From contig NC_056762.1 of the NCBI RefSeq assembly GCF_018687715.1, positions 14,056,364 through 14,120,363 on the forward strand: 64,000 nt of DNA. The letters are read 5' to 3'. Made by a program: the position numbers and the translations under genes. Shown here piece after piece: positions 21,785 through 34,215 of this stretch (its first letter is position 1; each line of letters opens with the position of its first letter). The notes beneath the pieces were generated by a model that searched no databases, was not told the origin of the DNA, and saw only the letters and a list, made by a program, of their open reading frames with translations. The stretch comes from Carya illinoinensis (Eukaryota; Streptophyta; Magnoliopsida; Fagales; Juglandaceae).

Positions 21785-23550
21785 GTGAATAGAAATACTG
21801 TATCTACTACTAGCTGTTAGTGCATGCCTCAGTATCGGCAGCAGCAGTTCCAGCTCCACAACAATATATGTTTGGTGCCATGCAAAGAATCTTTTTACAG
21901 TTCTTATCAACGATTATGGGTCCTTCAATGCTCTTGTATATATTCCAAGAATGACATCATCCTGAATACATGTTGAAAAAGAGTAAAATATTAAGTAAAT
22001 AAATCATGAAAGGAGTATCTTCCGGAAAAGAATATCCAAAATAAACAAATAATGACATATATATAAAAGCTGGAATAAGTGACAGGTGATGGGCATGCAT
22101 GCCCTAATCCTGCCAAACGGGTGCAGTCATGATCTACAGGACGATCAAAACTTTGAAAGGTCTCTCAGCCAAGTTATTTCTACAGTTTTTATTTGTTCTT
22201 AAAGTTCCTAGGAGAGCGATTAATTATAAATCATTTGTTCTGGATATGCTTATGATCAATATATTTGACAATATATTTGTTTTCTTACGTTATCCACCGA
22301 CCCAGTTCTTTAATCTACATGCCCAGGTTGCCAATCAATCACATAATCAAAGTGGAAAAAATACATGTACTAAGAAAAATTATATTTGTAAGTTGGACAC
22401 ACCCTCTAGCTAACATGGCAGGATTGAGTTGTAAGATGATTCATTTTTAAACTTCTTCTATAAATAGAATTTTACACCCGTTTACATATAGAAAGACTTT
22501 TTTACCTATTCCATCCTTATTTCTATGAATAATGACTTTGGAAATTCCTTTTTTTCTTTTAGAGAAGAGGATGATCTCCCAATTTTATTACTTAACCCTC
22601 ACTTATATATGGTGAAGGAATAGGTGATTACATCCAAACACCTTGATATGTACAAGAAAATTCTAAAAGAATAAATATCAAGATGTAAAAAAATCGTTAG
22701 CTACACAATACATGTTTACAATTATAGTGATATTAATAGTAAATTGCCTTGTTGTAAAGGAAGATTCACCTAGTATCAATCACCTGGTTGCGAGACATAA
22801 GAAAGCCATAAACAATAAAACTGGTACCCCATTTTAATAGGGAAAACATCATTAAGATCGAGTTTAAACTATTGGATAACCAGGCCATTATAGGGTCTAT
22901 AATAGAACAGAGTACCGCATCATGTGCTTTGGACTTGGGCTGCAGTTCATCGGATGCTTCCATATTCAAACTTTCAGAAAGTCATCTGTCTTGCATAACA
23001 TTATATGGGGTCAAATTTGGGCTGCACGTGGTTTTGGACAAAATTTCCAGTGTCTTACTAGCTAAATTAGAGTGCCAATTTTAAAATAAAATAAAAAGTC
23101 AAACACAGCAAACAAATAAATATCAATTAAGAGTACCTGAGGAATCTCAAGATCATTTGGGAAATTTACATAAAGGACCCAAATACTAATGCAAACCCTT
23201 AGAACCAAAAACACAAAAAATACAATCAAGAAAATTAAGAGTCTATATATGCAATAAACCGACATTAATATTCCCCATCCCAGCTAGCTTCAATCTAGTT
23301 TGATTATGTAAATTGACTGCATAAATTTGGAGCAGGTCATCTCCATTGTTCATGAGCTGTCATTTTCAACAAGAAACCTTTTTTTGTTCATAACAGGATA
23401 AACATGCAGTATTATTTTTTAACATATAAAACTCAAAAATGAAAACACGCGCAACTCTCCCATAATTGCCACCAAACCAGCAAGTACCGAAGCACGTAAT
23501 TAATTGACAAAGCAAGGAAGTTAAACAGTGATCGACGGCCCTTTTCATCC

Positions 23551-23586
23551 GCAAGCAAGCAGACTCTCTCCATGTTTCACTTCAGG

Positions 23587-23625
<39 letters not shown>

Positions 23626-23639
23626 AGCAAGCAAGCAGA
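23551..23639 (+). repeat. Tiny poly(A) insertion flanked by 13-bp repeats
   Basis: GCAAGCAAGCAGA occurs at 23551-23563 and again at 23627-23639. Between them lie 23 bp of unique sequence and a run of 37 A. This fits an extremely 5'-truncated retroposition event. The CTA between the A-run and the second repeat is not explained. Confidence 0.5.
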
Positions 23640-23849
23640 GGTAGCAATGGAAGATCCAGTTTTAAAGTTCTGGGTTTGTTTGTACAAACGATTAGTAGAT
23701 TGAAATTCCCCCAAACAAGTTACTGAAAAAACACAAAACCACATCTACAGAAATCACAAGTTACCCAAACAATCTCATCGCCCATCTCATATAATATAAA
23801 ATACCAATAACAGGACAAAGCAAAGGTAATACAGTAGAAAAGCAAGAAC

Positions 23850-24320
23850 TCTCAAGAAACAAAGCATAAAGAAAAGCATTGCAAGCAAGAAAGACATGGA
23901 AACACTGAACATCACAGCTGCAACACACAAAGCAATACATGCGGCAGCAGCAAAGGCAGAAATGAAATACTCTGCAATGACCAAGAAGTACATGCAGCAG
24001 AGAAAACACACTGCAGAAAAGAGAAGTAGAAAGCATCTATAGAAATAAGAAAGCACTGACAAAGAAAAGCTAGTGATCACTCATGAAGTGCATGGTTACA
24101 TGTCAGGGACTAGATATGTAAAGCCATATTGTCCATAAAGCTGCAATCCATTACTTGTAATTAGAAAGTAGATTAAAAAGTTGGTTTTTAGATCTTTTGC
24201 TTTTCAGCTTTTTGTAATGTATATATAGCAGTAACCTTGTATCACAAAAGACAATGAATGAGAACAAGACTTCTCTCCATTATTACTTGTTTATCTTCAA
24301 GTTCTGCTCTTATTTTAACA
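23850..24320 (+). repeat. 5' LTR of copia A2
   Basis: 471 bp, TCTCAAGAAAC to TTATTTTAACA. It would contain the promoter and RNA start; a TATATATA box lies at 24220-24227. Minus-strand Cys/Phe-rich ORFs in both LTRs are considered incidental. Confidence 0.95.
24220..24227 (+). promoter_or_regulatory. TATA box in the copia A2 LTR
   Basis: TATATATA about 100 bp before the LTR end, in the usual place for transcription starting within the LTR. The same box is in the 3' LTR near 29239. Confidence 0.5.
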
Positions 24321-24331
24321 TGGTATCAGAG
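24321..24331 (+). promoter_or_regulatory. Primer-binding site (initiator Met tRNA type)
   Basis: TGGTATCAGAG starts immediately after the 5' LTR and is the standard copia word complementary to the 3' end of initiator methionine tRNA, which primes minus-strand DNA synthesis. Confidence 0.9.
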
Positions 24332-24374
24332 AGGGTCTTCTCTTAGTTTTTGAGCAGACCCCATCTCGAAAATC

Positions 24375-27300
24375 ATGACATCTTCATCTTCTTCTTCTCC
24401 TTCTTCCCTTGAAGATCCAAATAGTCCTTTCTTCCTACATCACATTGACAATGCCAACACTGTGATTGTCTCACCACCATTAACTGGTTCAAATTATATT
24501 TCTTGGAGCAGATCTTTTCTGCTTTCCATTTCCATCAAAAACAAATCTGGTTTCCTAGATGGGACCATTACCACTCCTGATTTGTCAGATCCTTCCTACA
24601 TTTCATGGCTAAGATGCAACAACATCCTCCTTGCATGGATCCTAAATTCTGTTTCAAAGGACATTGCTTCTAATGTTTTTTTCATGACCTTAGCTAAGCA
24701 AGTTTGGGACAAACTTAAAGAAAGATTTGCTCAACCTGATGAAGCTCGAATTTATCATCTTCAACACAAGTTGAGTAGTATTGTTCAAGGACATCTATCG
24801 GTAAGTGATTACTTCACACAGCTTAATGCTATTTGGGAAGAGTTGCATAGTTATAGACCCCTTCCCTGTTGTTCTTGTGGAAAGTGTACCTGTGATGCCT
24901 TGAAAAATGTTGGTGAAGTTCAACAAGGAGATTATGTCTTTAAGTTTTTAAAGGGGTTAAATGATAGTTATGATTCTGTGAGAGGACAGATCATTTTGCT
25001 AAGTCCTTTGCCCTCATTGGATAAAACCTTCTCATTGATTTTGCAAGAGGAGAGACAAAGACAAGCAAGGAACATAGCCTTACCCATATCAGAACCCTCT
25101 GCCCTTCTTGCCTACCAAAGCTTTCCAAAGAAAAAGGAAAAATCAGACCTTGTTTGCCATCATTGTGGCAAGGTAGGACATACAAAGGATAAGTGCTATA
25201 GGTTAGTAGGCTTCCCACCAAATTTTAAGTTTACCAAAACCAAGTTCGGGAATGCATCTACTACTCCATATTCTGCAAACCAAGTTGCTGGACAGATTAC
25301 CACTTCACCTAAGGAAATGCCTGCCCAAAGTGCCTCTCAACTGAACATCTCTCAAGCACAAGCACAGCACCTCTTAGCTCTTGTCAATGCTCAATTTCCT
25401 CAGATGAACTTGGAACAAACCAGACCAATTTTGCCTACACCTGCTCCTGCCAAGCTAGACACTCTTGAAACTAGCTCCTCGACCACACCTTACTCAAACT
25501 TAGCAGGTAATCATCACTGCCTTTCCTCTCTTTCTATACCTACTGATCACTCTCATCTTAAAGCTGTGAAACACTCTGATACATATAACACACCATGGAT
25601 CATGGACACAGGAGCCACTGATCACATCGTGTGCTCTACATCCTTCTTTGACAGCCCCCCTTCTTGCATACAAGCCTTTGTGCAACTCCCAAATGGCACA
25701 AAGGCTCGAGTCACACACATAGGCACTGTTAAGCTATCAAGATCATTATCACTAACTGATTTCTTATGTGTGCCTTCATTCACTTTCAACCTCATCTTAG
25801 TTAGCAAGCTTACTCAAAAACCAAATACCTGTCTTTTTTTCTTAAGAGATCTTTGCTTCATTCAGGTCCTCTCTTCATGGATGACGATTGGACTTGCTAA
25901 AATCCATGCTGGCCTATATTATCTGCTGCCTCCTTCTCATGACAGCAACATCAACTCTCCTTTGAATCCTTCCAATCAAGCTCGAGTCAACCAAGCAGCC
26001 ATTCAACAAGATTTTGACTTATGGCATTTTAGACTAGGACATTTATCTTCACAAAGAATGAATTTAATTCATTCTCTTGTTCCCAATGTAAAGTCCAAGG
26101 ACTTGCCTCATTGTAAAATCTGTCCCTTGGCTAAACAGAAACATGTTCCTTTTTCTTCAAGTGTATCCACTAGTTCATTTCCTTTTGATCTAATTCATTG
26201 TGATATATGGGGCCCATATTCTAAAGCATCAATTCAAGGGTTTCATTACTTCTTAACCATTGTGGATGACTATTCAAGAATTACTTGGGTTTTTTTAATG
26301 AAATTGAAATCAGACACAAGACCCATCTTGCAATCATTCTTTCAGCTCATACACACTCAATTCAATAGCAAAGTTAAGAAAATCAGAACTGACAATGGTT
26401 TTGAATTTGACATGGCTGATTTTTATAAAGATCATGGCATCATTCACCAAAAATCTTGTGTGTATACTCCTCAACAGAATGGTGTTGTTGAAAGAAAACA
26501 CCAACACCTCTTGAATGTTGCTAGATCACTCCTTTTTCAAGCTGGATTACCTACTTCCTTTTGGGGAGATGCCATCTTAACTGCAGCATACATCATAAAC
26601 AGGATTCCTACACCCCTCCTTTCTAACAAATCTCCCTATGAAAGACTGTTTTCTTCACCACCCTCCTATTCTCATCTTCGAGTCTTTGGATGTTTAAGTT
26701 ATGCTAGCACTCCTAAGCACCATAGAACCAAGTTTGAGCCTTGAGCCAGACCATGCATTTTTTTGGGATATCCAGCCAACATCAAAGGATACAAACTCTA
26801 TGATATAGAGACTCATTCCACCTTTGTCTCTAGGAATGTAATCTTCCATGAATCTGTCTTTCCTTTCCACTCCACTCCATCCTCTCATTCCTCTTTAGAT
26901 ATTCACTCTTCCTTCCCTCAAAATTTGGTTCTACCTCCTCCACCACCAGATAACCACTTCCCATCCTCCCTTGATGAGCTGCACTCTGATGAACTACCTT
27001 CAACCTCCAATTCTACTCCCCAATCTGAACCACCTCCTCTTGAAACTACTGCCTCTTTTGATCCACCTCTTCCTTCACCTTCTCTTGATGAGATACCTGC
27101 CACCTCAGCTTCTAATCTACCTCCTCGAAGATCCACCAGAGATAGGCATCAACCTGCCTATCTCCAACAATATCACTGCCAATTAGCAGAATCTCTACCT
27201 CTCAATACCTCATCTCCACCCTCCGCACTTTATCCCCTCAGCCATCACCTTACCTACAAACAGCTCTCTCCATCTCATCAATCCTTCTCTGTTTCCCTCT

Positions 27301-29078
27301 CCCTCCTCTCTGAACCTCACTCTTATAGTGAAGCTGTGAAATTTAAACATTGGCAAGATGCTATGCAAACTGAACTCAATGCTTTGGAAGAAAACAACAC
27401 TTGGACTGTCACTTGTCTTCCCCCCAACAAAACTGCCATTGGTTGCAAATATGTCTACAAAGTAAGGCTAAAATCAGATGGTTCATTTGAAAGACACAAA
27501 GCTAGACTTGTAGCCAAGGGATACACTCAAAGAGAAGGTTTTGATTTTCAAGAAACATTCAGTCCAGTAGCTAAACTCACCACAGTTCGTGTCTTCCTTG
27601 CCTTAGCATCCATTCATAACTGGTTCTTATCTCAAATGGATGTTCATAATGCATTCTTACATGGGGATCTCAATGAGGAAATTTATATGGAGCTGCCTCT
27701 AGGCTATCACATTCACAGAGAGCAGATTGAGGGGGAGAAATTAGTATGCAAACTGAATAAGTCACTCTATGGACTTAAACAAGCATCAAGGCAATGGTTC
27801 TCAAAGTTTCCTAACTCACTCACCTCTATTGGATTTCAGCAATCTAAATCTGACTATTCCTTATTCACTAAGGTTAGTCAAAAGGGGTTTACAGCACTCC
27901 TAGTGTATGTGGATGATATCATAGTGGGAAGTAATTCTCAAGAAGAAATTAATTCACTCAAAGCTTACCTTCACAACCAGTTCAAGCTTAAAGACCTTGG
28001 ACCTCTCAAATACTTCCTAGGCCTAGAGGTTGCAAGGTCATCTTCTGGAATCAATATATGTCAAAGAAAGTATACTCTTGAAATCTTAGAAGATGCAGGC
28101 TTACTTGGTACCAAAACAATCTCTACACCTATTAAGTTGAATCATAAGTTGAGTCACACCACAAATGAGATTCTAGAAGACCCCACAACCTATAGAAGAC
28201 TCATTGGAAGGTTGATTTACTTGACAATTACTAGACCTAATATCACTTATGCTGTAAATGTTCTAAGCCAATTTATGGACAAGCCCTTACAAACACATAT
28301 GCACTCAGCTGATAGGATTCTCAAATATCTCAAAGGATCTATAGGCCAAGGCATTTTCTTGTCATCAAAATCATCTTTACACCTAAAAGCATATAGTGAC
28401 TCTGATTGGGCTGCTTGTCCCGAGACTAGGAGGTCTGTCACAGGTTTTTGTGTGTTCATTGGAGACTCATTGATAAGTTGGAAATCAAAAAAGCAAGTAA
28501 CTGTCTCTAGATCTTCAGCTGAGGCAGAGTATAGGGCACTAGCTTTCACAAGTTGTGAGATTGTGTGGCTTCTTGGTCTGTTAAGAGAGTTCAACATCTA
28601 CCATGAACAATCTGCTCTACTGTTCTGTGATAACCAAGCAGCCATCCACATCACAAAGAACCCTATCTTCCATGAAAGGACTAAACACATAGAGCTGGAC
28701 TGCCATTTTGTTCGAGAAAAAGTCCTAGCTGGAGTTATCACTCCTGTGCACATTGCTTCAAGGTTCCAATTGGCAGACATTTTCACTAAGGCTCTATCAG
28801 CTTCTGTTTTTCAATTTTTATTGTCCAAGAAGGGAATCCTAAATATCTATGCCCATCTTGAGGGGGAGTCTCAAGAAACAAAGCATAAAGAAAAGCATTG
28901 CAAGCAAGAAAGACATGGAAACACTGAACATCACAGCTGCAACACACAAAGCAATACATGCGGCAGCAACAAAGGCAGAAATGAAATACTCTACAATGAC
29001 CAAGAAGTACATGCAGCAGATAAAACACACTGCAGAAAAGAGAAGCAGAAAGCACCTACAGAAATAAGAAAGCACTGA
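24375..29078 (+). pseudogene. Copia gag-pol polyprotein with one in-frame stop (A2)
   Basis: A single frame of about 1,567 codons is interrupted only by TGA at 26742-26744, after KFEP in the integrase C-terminal part. Domains by residue: Gag about 20-230; CCHC zinc knuckle 261-274 ([14 protein letters not shown]); protease DTG at 411-413; zinc-binding and integrase with catalytic Asp about 610, Asp about 673 and Glu about 706; RT with VYVDDI near 1180; RNase H with SDWAACPETRRS and FCDNQAAIH. The last about 70 codons run through the polypurine tract into the 3' LTR. The stop can be explained by one C-to-T change at a CpG. Confidence 0.95.
28860..28868 (+). promoter_or_regulatory. Polypurine tract
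   Basis: GAGGGGGAG directly before the 3' LTR, the primer site for plus-strand DNA. It is still within the pol reading frame. Confidence 0.85.
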
Positions 29079-29339
29079 CAAAGAAAAGCTAGTGATCACT
29101 CATGAAGTGCATGGTTACATGTCAGGGACTAGATATGTAAAACCATACTGTCCATAAAGCTGCAGTCCATTACTTGTAATTAGAAAGTAGATTAAAAAGT
29201 TGGTTTTTAGATCTTTTGCTTTTCAGCTTTTTGTAATGTATATATAGCAGTAACCTTGTATCACAAACGACAATGAATGAGAACAAGACTTCTCTCCATT
29301 ATTACTTGTTTATCTTCAAGTTCTGCTCTTATTTTAACA
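28869..29339 (+). repeat. 3' LTR of copia A2
   Basis: 471 bp, same ends as the 5' LTR with about 10 substitutions. The pol frame ends inside it at 29078. It is followed by the AGAAC duplication. Confidence 0.95.
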
Positions 29340-29497
29340 AGAACCAGAGAGAGAGAGAAGGAGAAAAACTAACTTCGTTCCATGCACAAGGATGAATATG
29401 ACAGAACTAAGTGATGAAGACAACGGTGCGACGTGAGGAAGACGACGGCGCAATGGAGTGGCACTTCGATCGATAGACGAGGCTACGGTTTCAGTGT

Positions 29498-29501
<4 letters not shown>

Positions 29502-29548
<47 letters not shown>
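29502..29548. repeat. (GA)n microsatellite
   Basis: About 23 uninterrupted GA units. Confidence 0.95.
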
Positions 29549-29550
<2 letters not shown>

Positions 29551-29674
29551 CTGAGAGAGGTTCAAAATTTCATAGGAGAAGTGAAAACGGTGAGCAAATT
29601 AACCTAAAGTGTATCAAAACGGCACCGTTTTTGTTAATCAAAACTGCGTCTGGCGTGTTATTTAAAATGAGGTT

Positions 29675-29713
29675 TGCTACGGATCAGCCTCTGTTCACGG
29701 CTGATCCGTAGCA
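29675..29713. repeat. Perfect 15-bp inverted repeat
   Basis: TGCTACGGATCAGCC (29675-29689) and its exact complement GGCTGATCCGTAGCA (29699-29713) are separated by 9 bp. It could be the end of a foldback or miniature element, or a small-RNA hairpin; nothing else supports either. Confidence 0.85.
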
Positions 29714-31314
29714 CACCTTACGTGTAATTTTTTTTTTTTTTAAATACAAGACTGATGTGCATCCTCTCCCTCCTACCCGATTCCCTCTCTCAACCCACCC
29801 AGCTCCTCTGTACACCACATGCAGTCACCGGCCACTACCATCAGCTCCCCCTCACGCCAGCCAACTTCAAACCTCCACGGAAGCCCCACCTCGTAGCACC
29901 CTCTCTCAACCCAAAATGGGTTCTCCTACACGATTTTCCGCTAATACCGTCGTCATTGTTAGCCTCCAGCCCCACCATCAAGCACCACCAAGCCCTTGAC
30001 CTCACCCCTAGTCACCGTTGAGCTTTCATAGCGCGGTAGCCCTCTCCCTCTCATTCTCGAAATGGGTTTCACCCACACAGGTTTTGCCCCTTACCCCGCC
30101 GTATGCCGCCACCCATGGCTTCAAGCCTCCACCTCGAGCCTCCTTCCTTTTAATTGAAATGGAACTCAAATCTGGAGTGTGAACAAGCTAGGTCTCCTCC
30201 TCTGAAAAGAGAAGAGAAGGAAAAAAACAATGTCCCATCACAACCACCATCATTCACTTTCCAAAGGATTTGAGAATCGCTATCCGGAAAAATTATTTTA
30301 GAATAAGAAAATAATACAGTGTTCATCGATTTTCAGAATCCTAATATGAAAAGACCTCAGGATTTTATTATATTTCAACAGCATAGCATCCATGGTACAA
30401 GAGAGTCTGTGGTCTGTCCAAAAAAGTTAACCAGATGATTTTTCATTCGTATGAGGAGATTCGGGAGGTACAGTTTCTGGGAGAGGATGAGTGAGACAAG
30501 GGGGAGAGTGGGCTGAGAGTGCTGGTGGGCGGGGGGGGATGCTGACGATGGAACGAGGGAGGGAACGAAAAGCGGAAAGTTGGGAAGAGAGGATTGTTTC
30601 TCAAAAATCAAATGTGCATTCGGCTAGGGAATGGAAAGCTAGGGAATTTTGTCATTACACCAGCACCACGTATGATGTGCGTTCGGTTGATCTCAAACAG
30701 GGGCTGCTCCCAATATTTTTTCATTTAAAATACCCACCGGGTTTTAAACCCGGGTCCTAACCTGGACAGGGTTCACTTGGGTTTGGACATGCAGATTATG
30801 GCTTGAATTTGACCTTGACCTAAAACTATAACTAGAACCCTAGGTATCTCAGCCAAAAAAAAAAAAAAAAACCTATACAAGTATCAAACTATCAAAAGCC
30901 AATCATATACTATCTCTATACATCTCAAATAATGAACGTCAGCCCTTTCCATTCTTAATCAACCTCTTAATCGAAGAGAGAAGAAAACTAGAAATAGTAA
31001 AGACAAAAAATGCTCTAGCTACTCCCTCTTTTGCAAAAATCTATTCACAAGAAAAAACCTATTCACAAGCCTATTTTTTGTCACATTCAATATATCACTG
31101 AAGTGGGTCCAACAATGACAAAAAATAATAGTGTTTTTCTAATTTTTATGACAATAATGGATCTCACAACAAGTGGTACGTTGACACATCAAACTTACAA
31201 GTAGCAAAACTCTATGTAGAAAATTTACTCACAACTAAGAAGCTGTACACAAAATGTCTTCTAAAAAATGGAGCACTTCCCAATGGACCTTGCTCTACCA
31301 ATTCTCCATAATCT

Positions 31315-32206
31315 GTGACGTTGAAATCTAATAATGCACGTTTCAATGATAATCAACTGGCAGTAATATCTCCCAAGAAACATCTTGTACCAGCTAGAAG
31401 AATCACAATCCAATTAGCAACTCCAATTTCAACTATAAGTTTTACCCCAAGGCATCAAGGAAACTCTCTCTCCCCAAACGAAGATGTGATTCCATCCAAC
31501 ACCTACCAAAACTAAAAATGGAAGCATTCAAGGAAAATATACTCTTAGAGATAATGCTAGATTACAAATTGGTTTCATTTCCAACATCATGCAGCTGAAG
31601 AAACCAAAGAAAAGTAAAGAGAGAGAATAACAAGAGTAGGGCAATTTTATAAAGAGAGAGACCCAGTAGATCACTTGGAGAATTTTAAAGCACACATGAC
31701 TCTCCATGGTTTCACAGGAGAGGTAGCTTTTCATGCTTTCTCGTTAACATTAAAAGGAATAGTGTGGGGCTAGTTTGGGACTTTGCTACCAGGATAGATC
31801 AATAGTTTTGAAAAGTTGGCCAAGTAATTTTTAACGCAATTCATTGTGAGCAGGAGATACTGACGGCCTGTTGCTTATCTTTTCACCATTAAACAAAGGG
31901 TGGAAGAGAGCTTGAAAGCGTATTTGATCCGATTTAAGAAAGAGAAACTAATCACGGACGATTAGGATGAGAAGATCACGTTAGTCGCCCTTCTAGGAGG
32001 TATATGGCCCCGGAGCTTGTTCATGACTGAGTTGGCCCAGAAATCCCCCTCAACCTTGAGGAAATTTATGTATAGGACTGATGATTACGTCAATGCAGAG
32101 GACACGCTACAAGCCCTCCTAGAACCTAGGAAGCAAGAGGTGAAGTCGAAAACCAAGAGCTTAAACAGTGCAAGAGACAAAAAGATTGGGTCGAGTCACT
32201 AGGACG
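31315..32206 (+). pseudogene. Gypsy Gag remnant
   Basis: 31680-32200 reads DHLENFKAHMTLHGFTGEVAFHAFSLTLKG, then FTIKQRVEESLKAYLIRFKKEKL and LARKSPST-like words ending DDYVNAEDTLQALLEPRKQE. At least four stops occur. The upstream 31315-31515 open stretch may be the Gag N-terminus, judged only by position. Confidence 0.65.
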
Positions 32207-32739
32207 GGTAGCGAGAAAGACATCCCACCCAGTGGGATTAAGGGCCTCAGCGCATCCATAATAATCTGAACATGCAAGAGAAAGTGGGAGCGACAAGGAA
32301 AGAAACACGCACATCCATAAGGGGCTCGCGCTATTGCAAGTATCACCAATTAGATACCCATTAGACAGAAGGCTACTCGATCATGAAGAAAACGGTAGTT
32401 GAACTAGCTGGAAGCGGGAAACTCAAGCGATTGCTGGTCGAGCAAGTCAAGCCAAGGAGAGAATAAGGCCGAGGGTGCAAGCCTAGGTAGAGTACCAAAA
32501 GGCAGAGACAGGAAAGGGAAAATGGGCATTACACCTCTTGCCGATCTCACGACCAAGACCATGCCCCTTAGGAGAAATCCACACCATGGTAGGAGGGTTC
32601 GCAAGAGGGGACGTGACAACGTCTAGCAAAAAAGGCTCATGCCTAAAAGGCGAGGTACCATGAGGTGTACATGGTAGATAAACCCTCCCAACACCCCAGA
32701 CTTGCTATCACACCTACTATCTCTTTTGGAGATGAAGAA

Positions 32740-34120
32740 TGTCAAGGTGTCTTGTACCCCCATGATGATGCCTTGGTAGTAAGATTATTAATTGCAAACT
32801 ACACAACCAGGTGAATCTTAGTCAACGACTGGAGTTCAGCTAACATCTTGTTTTGGGATGCCTTCGCCAAGATGGACATTAGCCTAGATAGCCCTCGCCT
32901 ACCCACCTAAAAGGGTTCTCTAGCAAAGTCATTCAACCAATAGACGCTATCAGACTACCAGTTACGGTTAGCCAAGGGGCACACATGGTTACAACAATGA
33001 CTGACTTCTTGGTCGTTAAAGCTCCATAATCCTACAATGCCATATTGGGATGCCCAACTTTGAATGATTTGAAGGTTGTAACTTCTACTTACCATCTAAA
33101 AATGAAGTTTCTGACAAAGACGGGTGCAGGCAAGGTTTGTGGTGAGCAAATCCTAGCATGTGAGTGTTACATGCAGGATCTCAAAGCAAGGACGATAGGC
33201 ATATGTGTCATGGAAAGGTTGGAAGGGAGACCCCTACCTTCACCGTCAATTGTAGTTTGCCAAGACATGGAAGCTAGGAACGAAAATAGTTTAATGTAGG
33301 TAGAGGCAAGTGAGCCTCTAGAGATAGTAATGCTACACCCAGTTCGGCCGAACACTGTGATGCAAGTGGGAACAAGACTCCCCCCCGAATATAGGGAGGC
33401 ATTAAAACAATTGCTGATTGAATACAAACACTTATTCACCTGTAGTCATGAACACATGCCAGGAATTGAAAATATTGTCATAGAACACAAGCTATGTGTT
33501 GATCTAATGGCAAAAAAGATATGCCAAAAAAGAAGAATGTTTAGTACAGAGAAGTGTACGACCATAACCGAGGAGATAGATTGCCTCCTGCTGAGGGGTT
33601 TATAAGGGAGACATATTACCCGGAGTGGAAAATGGAGAATGTGTGTAGGCTTCACAAACTTGAATAAAGTATGCATTAAGGACAGCTTCCCCTTGCCACG
33701 GATCGACATTATCGTGGATGCTATGACAGGACATTGAGTGTTGAGCTTTATGGACTCTTATTTAGGATACAATCAGATACGCATGAATTAATTGGATGAA
33801 GAGAAGAAGGCATTTATTATTGAGAATGCTGGGGCAACTTACCAAAGGCTGGTCAACATGATGTTTAAACAACAAATCGAGAGGACTATAAAGGTATATG
33901 TCGACAATTTGCTGGTAAAAAGTAAGGAAGCTACCCAACAGCTATCAGATCTAAGAGAATCTTTTGGTGTGCTTTGCAAATATAAGATGAAATTGAACGC
34001 AGCGAACTGTGCTTTTGGGGTGGACTCAGGAAAATGTTTGGGCTTCATTTTTTCTGAAAGAGGCATTGAGGCAAACTCTGAAAAGATCAACACCAACTTG
34101 AACATGAAGCCATCGTAGAA
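32740..34120 (+). pseudogene. Gypsy protease and RT remnant
   Basis: 32760-32890 recalls the Tat protease (DALVVRLLIANYTTR, NILFWDAFAKM), but the active-site D-S/T-G is lost. 33045-33299 has PTLNDLKVVTSTYHLKMKF. RT follows: LPPEYREALKQLL, KDSFPLPRIDIIVDAMTGH, FMDSYLGYNQIRM and KVYVDNLLVKSKE (33890), where the second catalytic Asp of the Y-V-D-D box is Asn. It stops near 34215 with FFSRSTDKCIPFLGR-like wording. Confidence 0.75.
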
Positions 34121-34215
34121 CATCAACGATACCCAACGGTTGGCAAGTAGAGTGGCAGGCTTGAATAGGTTCTTTTCAAGATCCACGGACAAATGTATCC
34201 CTTTTCTAGGGAGAT

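Larger units (their letters stand above)
23850..29339 (+). mobile_element. Nearly complete Ty1/copia element (copia A2)
   Basis: The 5,490-bp element has two 471-bp LTRs that differ at about 10 positions (about 2 percent, mostly transitions). It has a 5-bp target duplication AGAAC (23845-23849 and 29340-29344), a primer-binding site TGGTATCAGAG directly after the 5' LTR and a polypurine tract GAGGGGGAG before the 3' LTR. One long gag-pol frame (24375-29078) is broken by a single stop. The LTR ends are TC...CA, not TG...CA, in both LTRs. Confidence 0.97.
29345..31309. other. Spacer with a microsatellite and a perfect hairpin
   Basis: No gene recognised. 29502-29548 is a (GA) microsatellite. 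29675-29713 is a hairpin with perfect 15-bp arms. 29755-30200 is C-rich with short open frames lacking motifs. About 30840-31250 is A/T-rich. Confidence 0.5.
31310..34215 (+). mobile_element. Decayed Ty3/gypsy remnant, Tat/Athila-like
   Basis: Plus strand: a Gag region (31315-32206), decayed zinc-knuckle area, protease (about 32740-33050) and RT (33301-34215) in gypsy order. RNase H, integrase and LTRs were not found. The Gag wording (DHLENFKAHMTLHGF, VALLGGIWPRSLFMTELA) matches the Tat/Athila style as I remember it. Stops are frequent. Confidence 0.75.

Noticed and set aside
23761..24080. Minus-strand Cys- and Phe-rich hydrophobic frames (also at 28786-29099)
   Set aside because: They lie wholly inside the two LTRs of copia A2 and are the reverse of its sequence; no motif or start context supports them.
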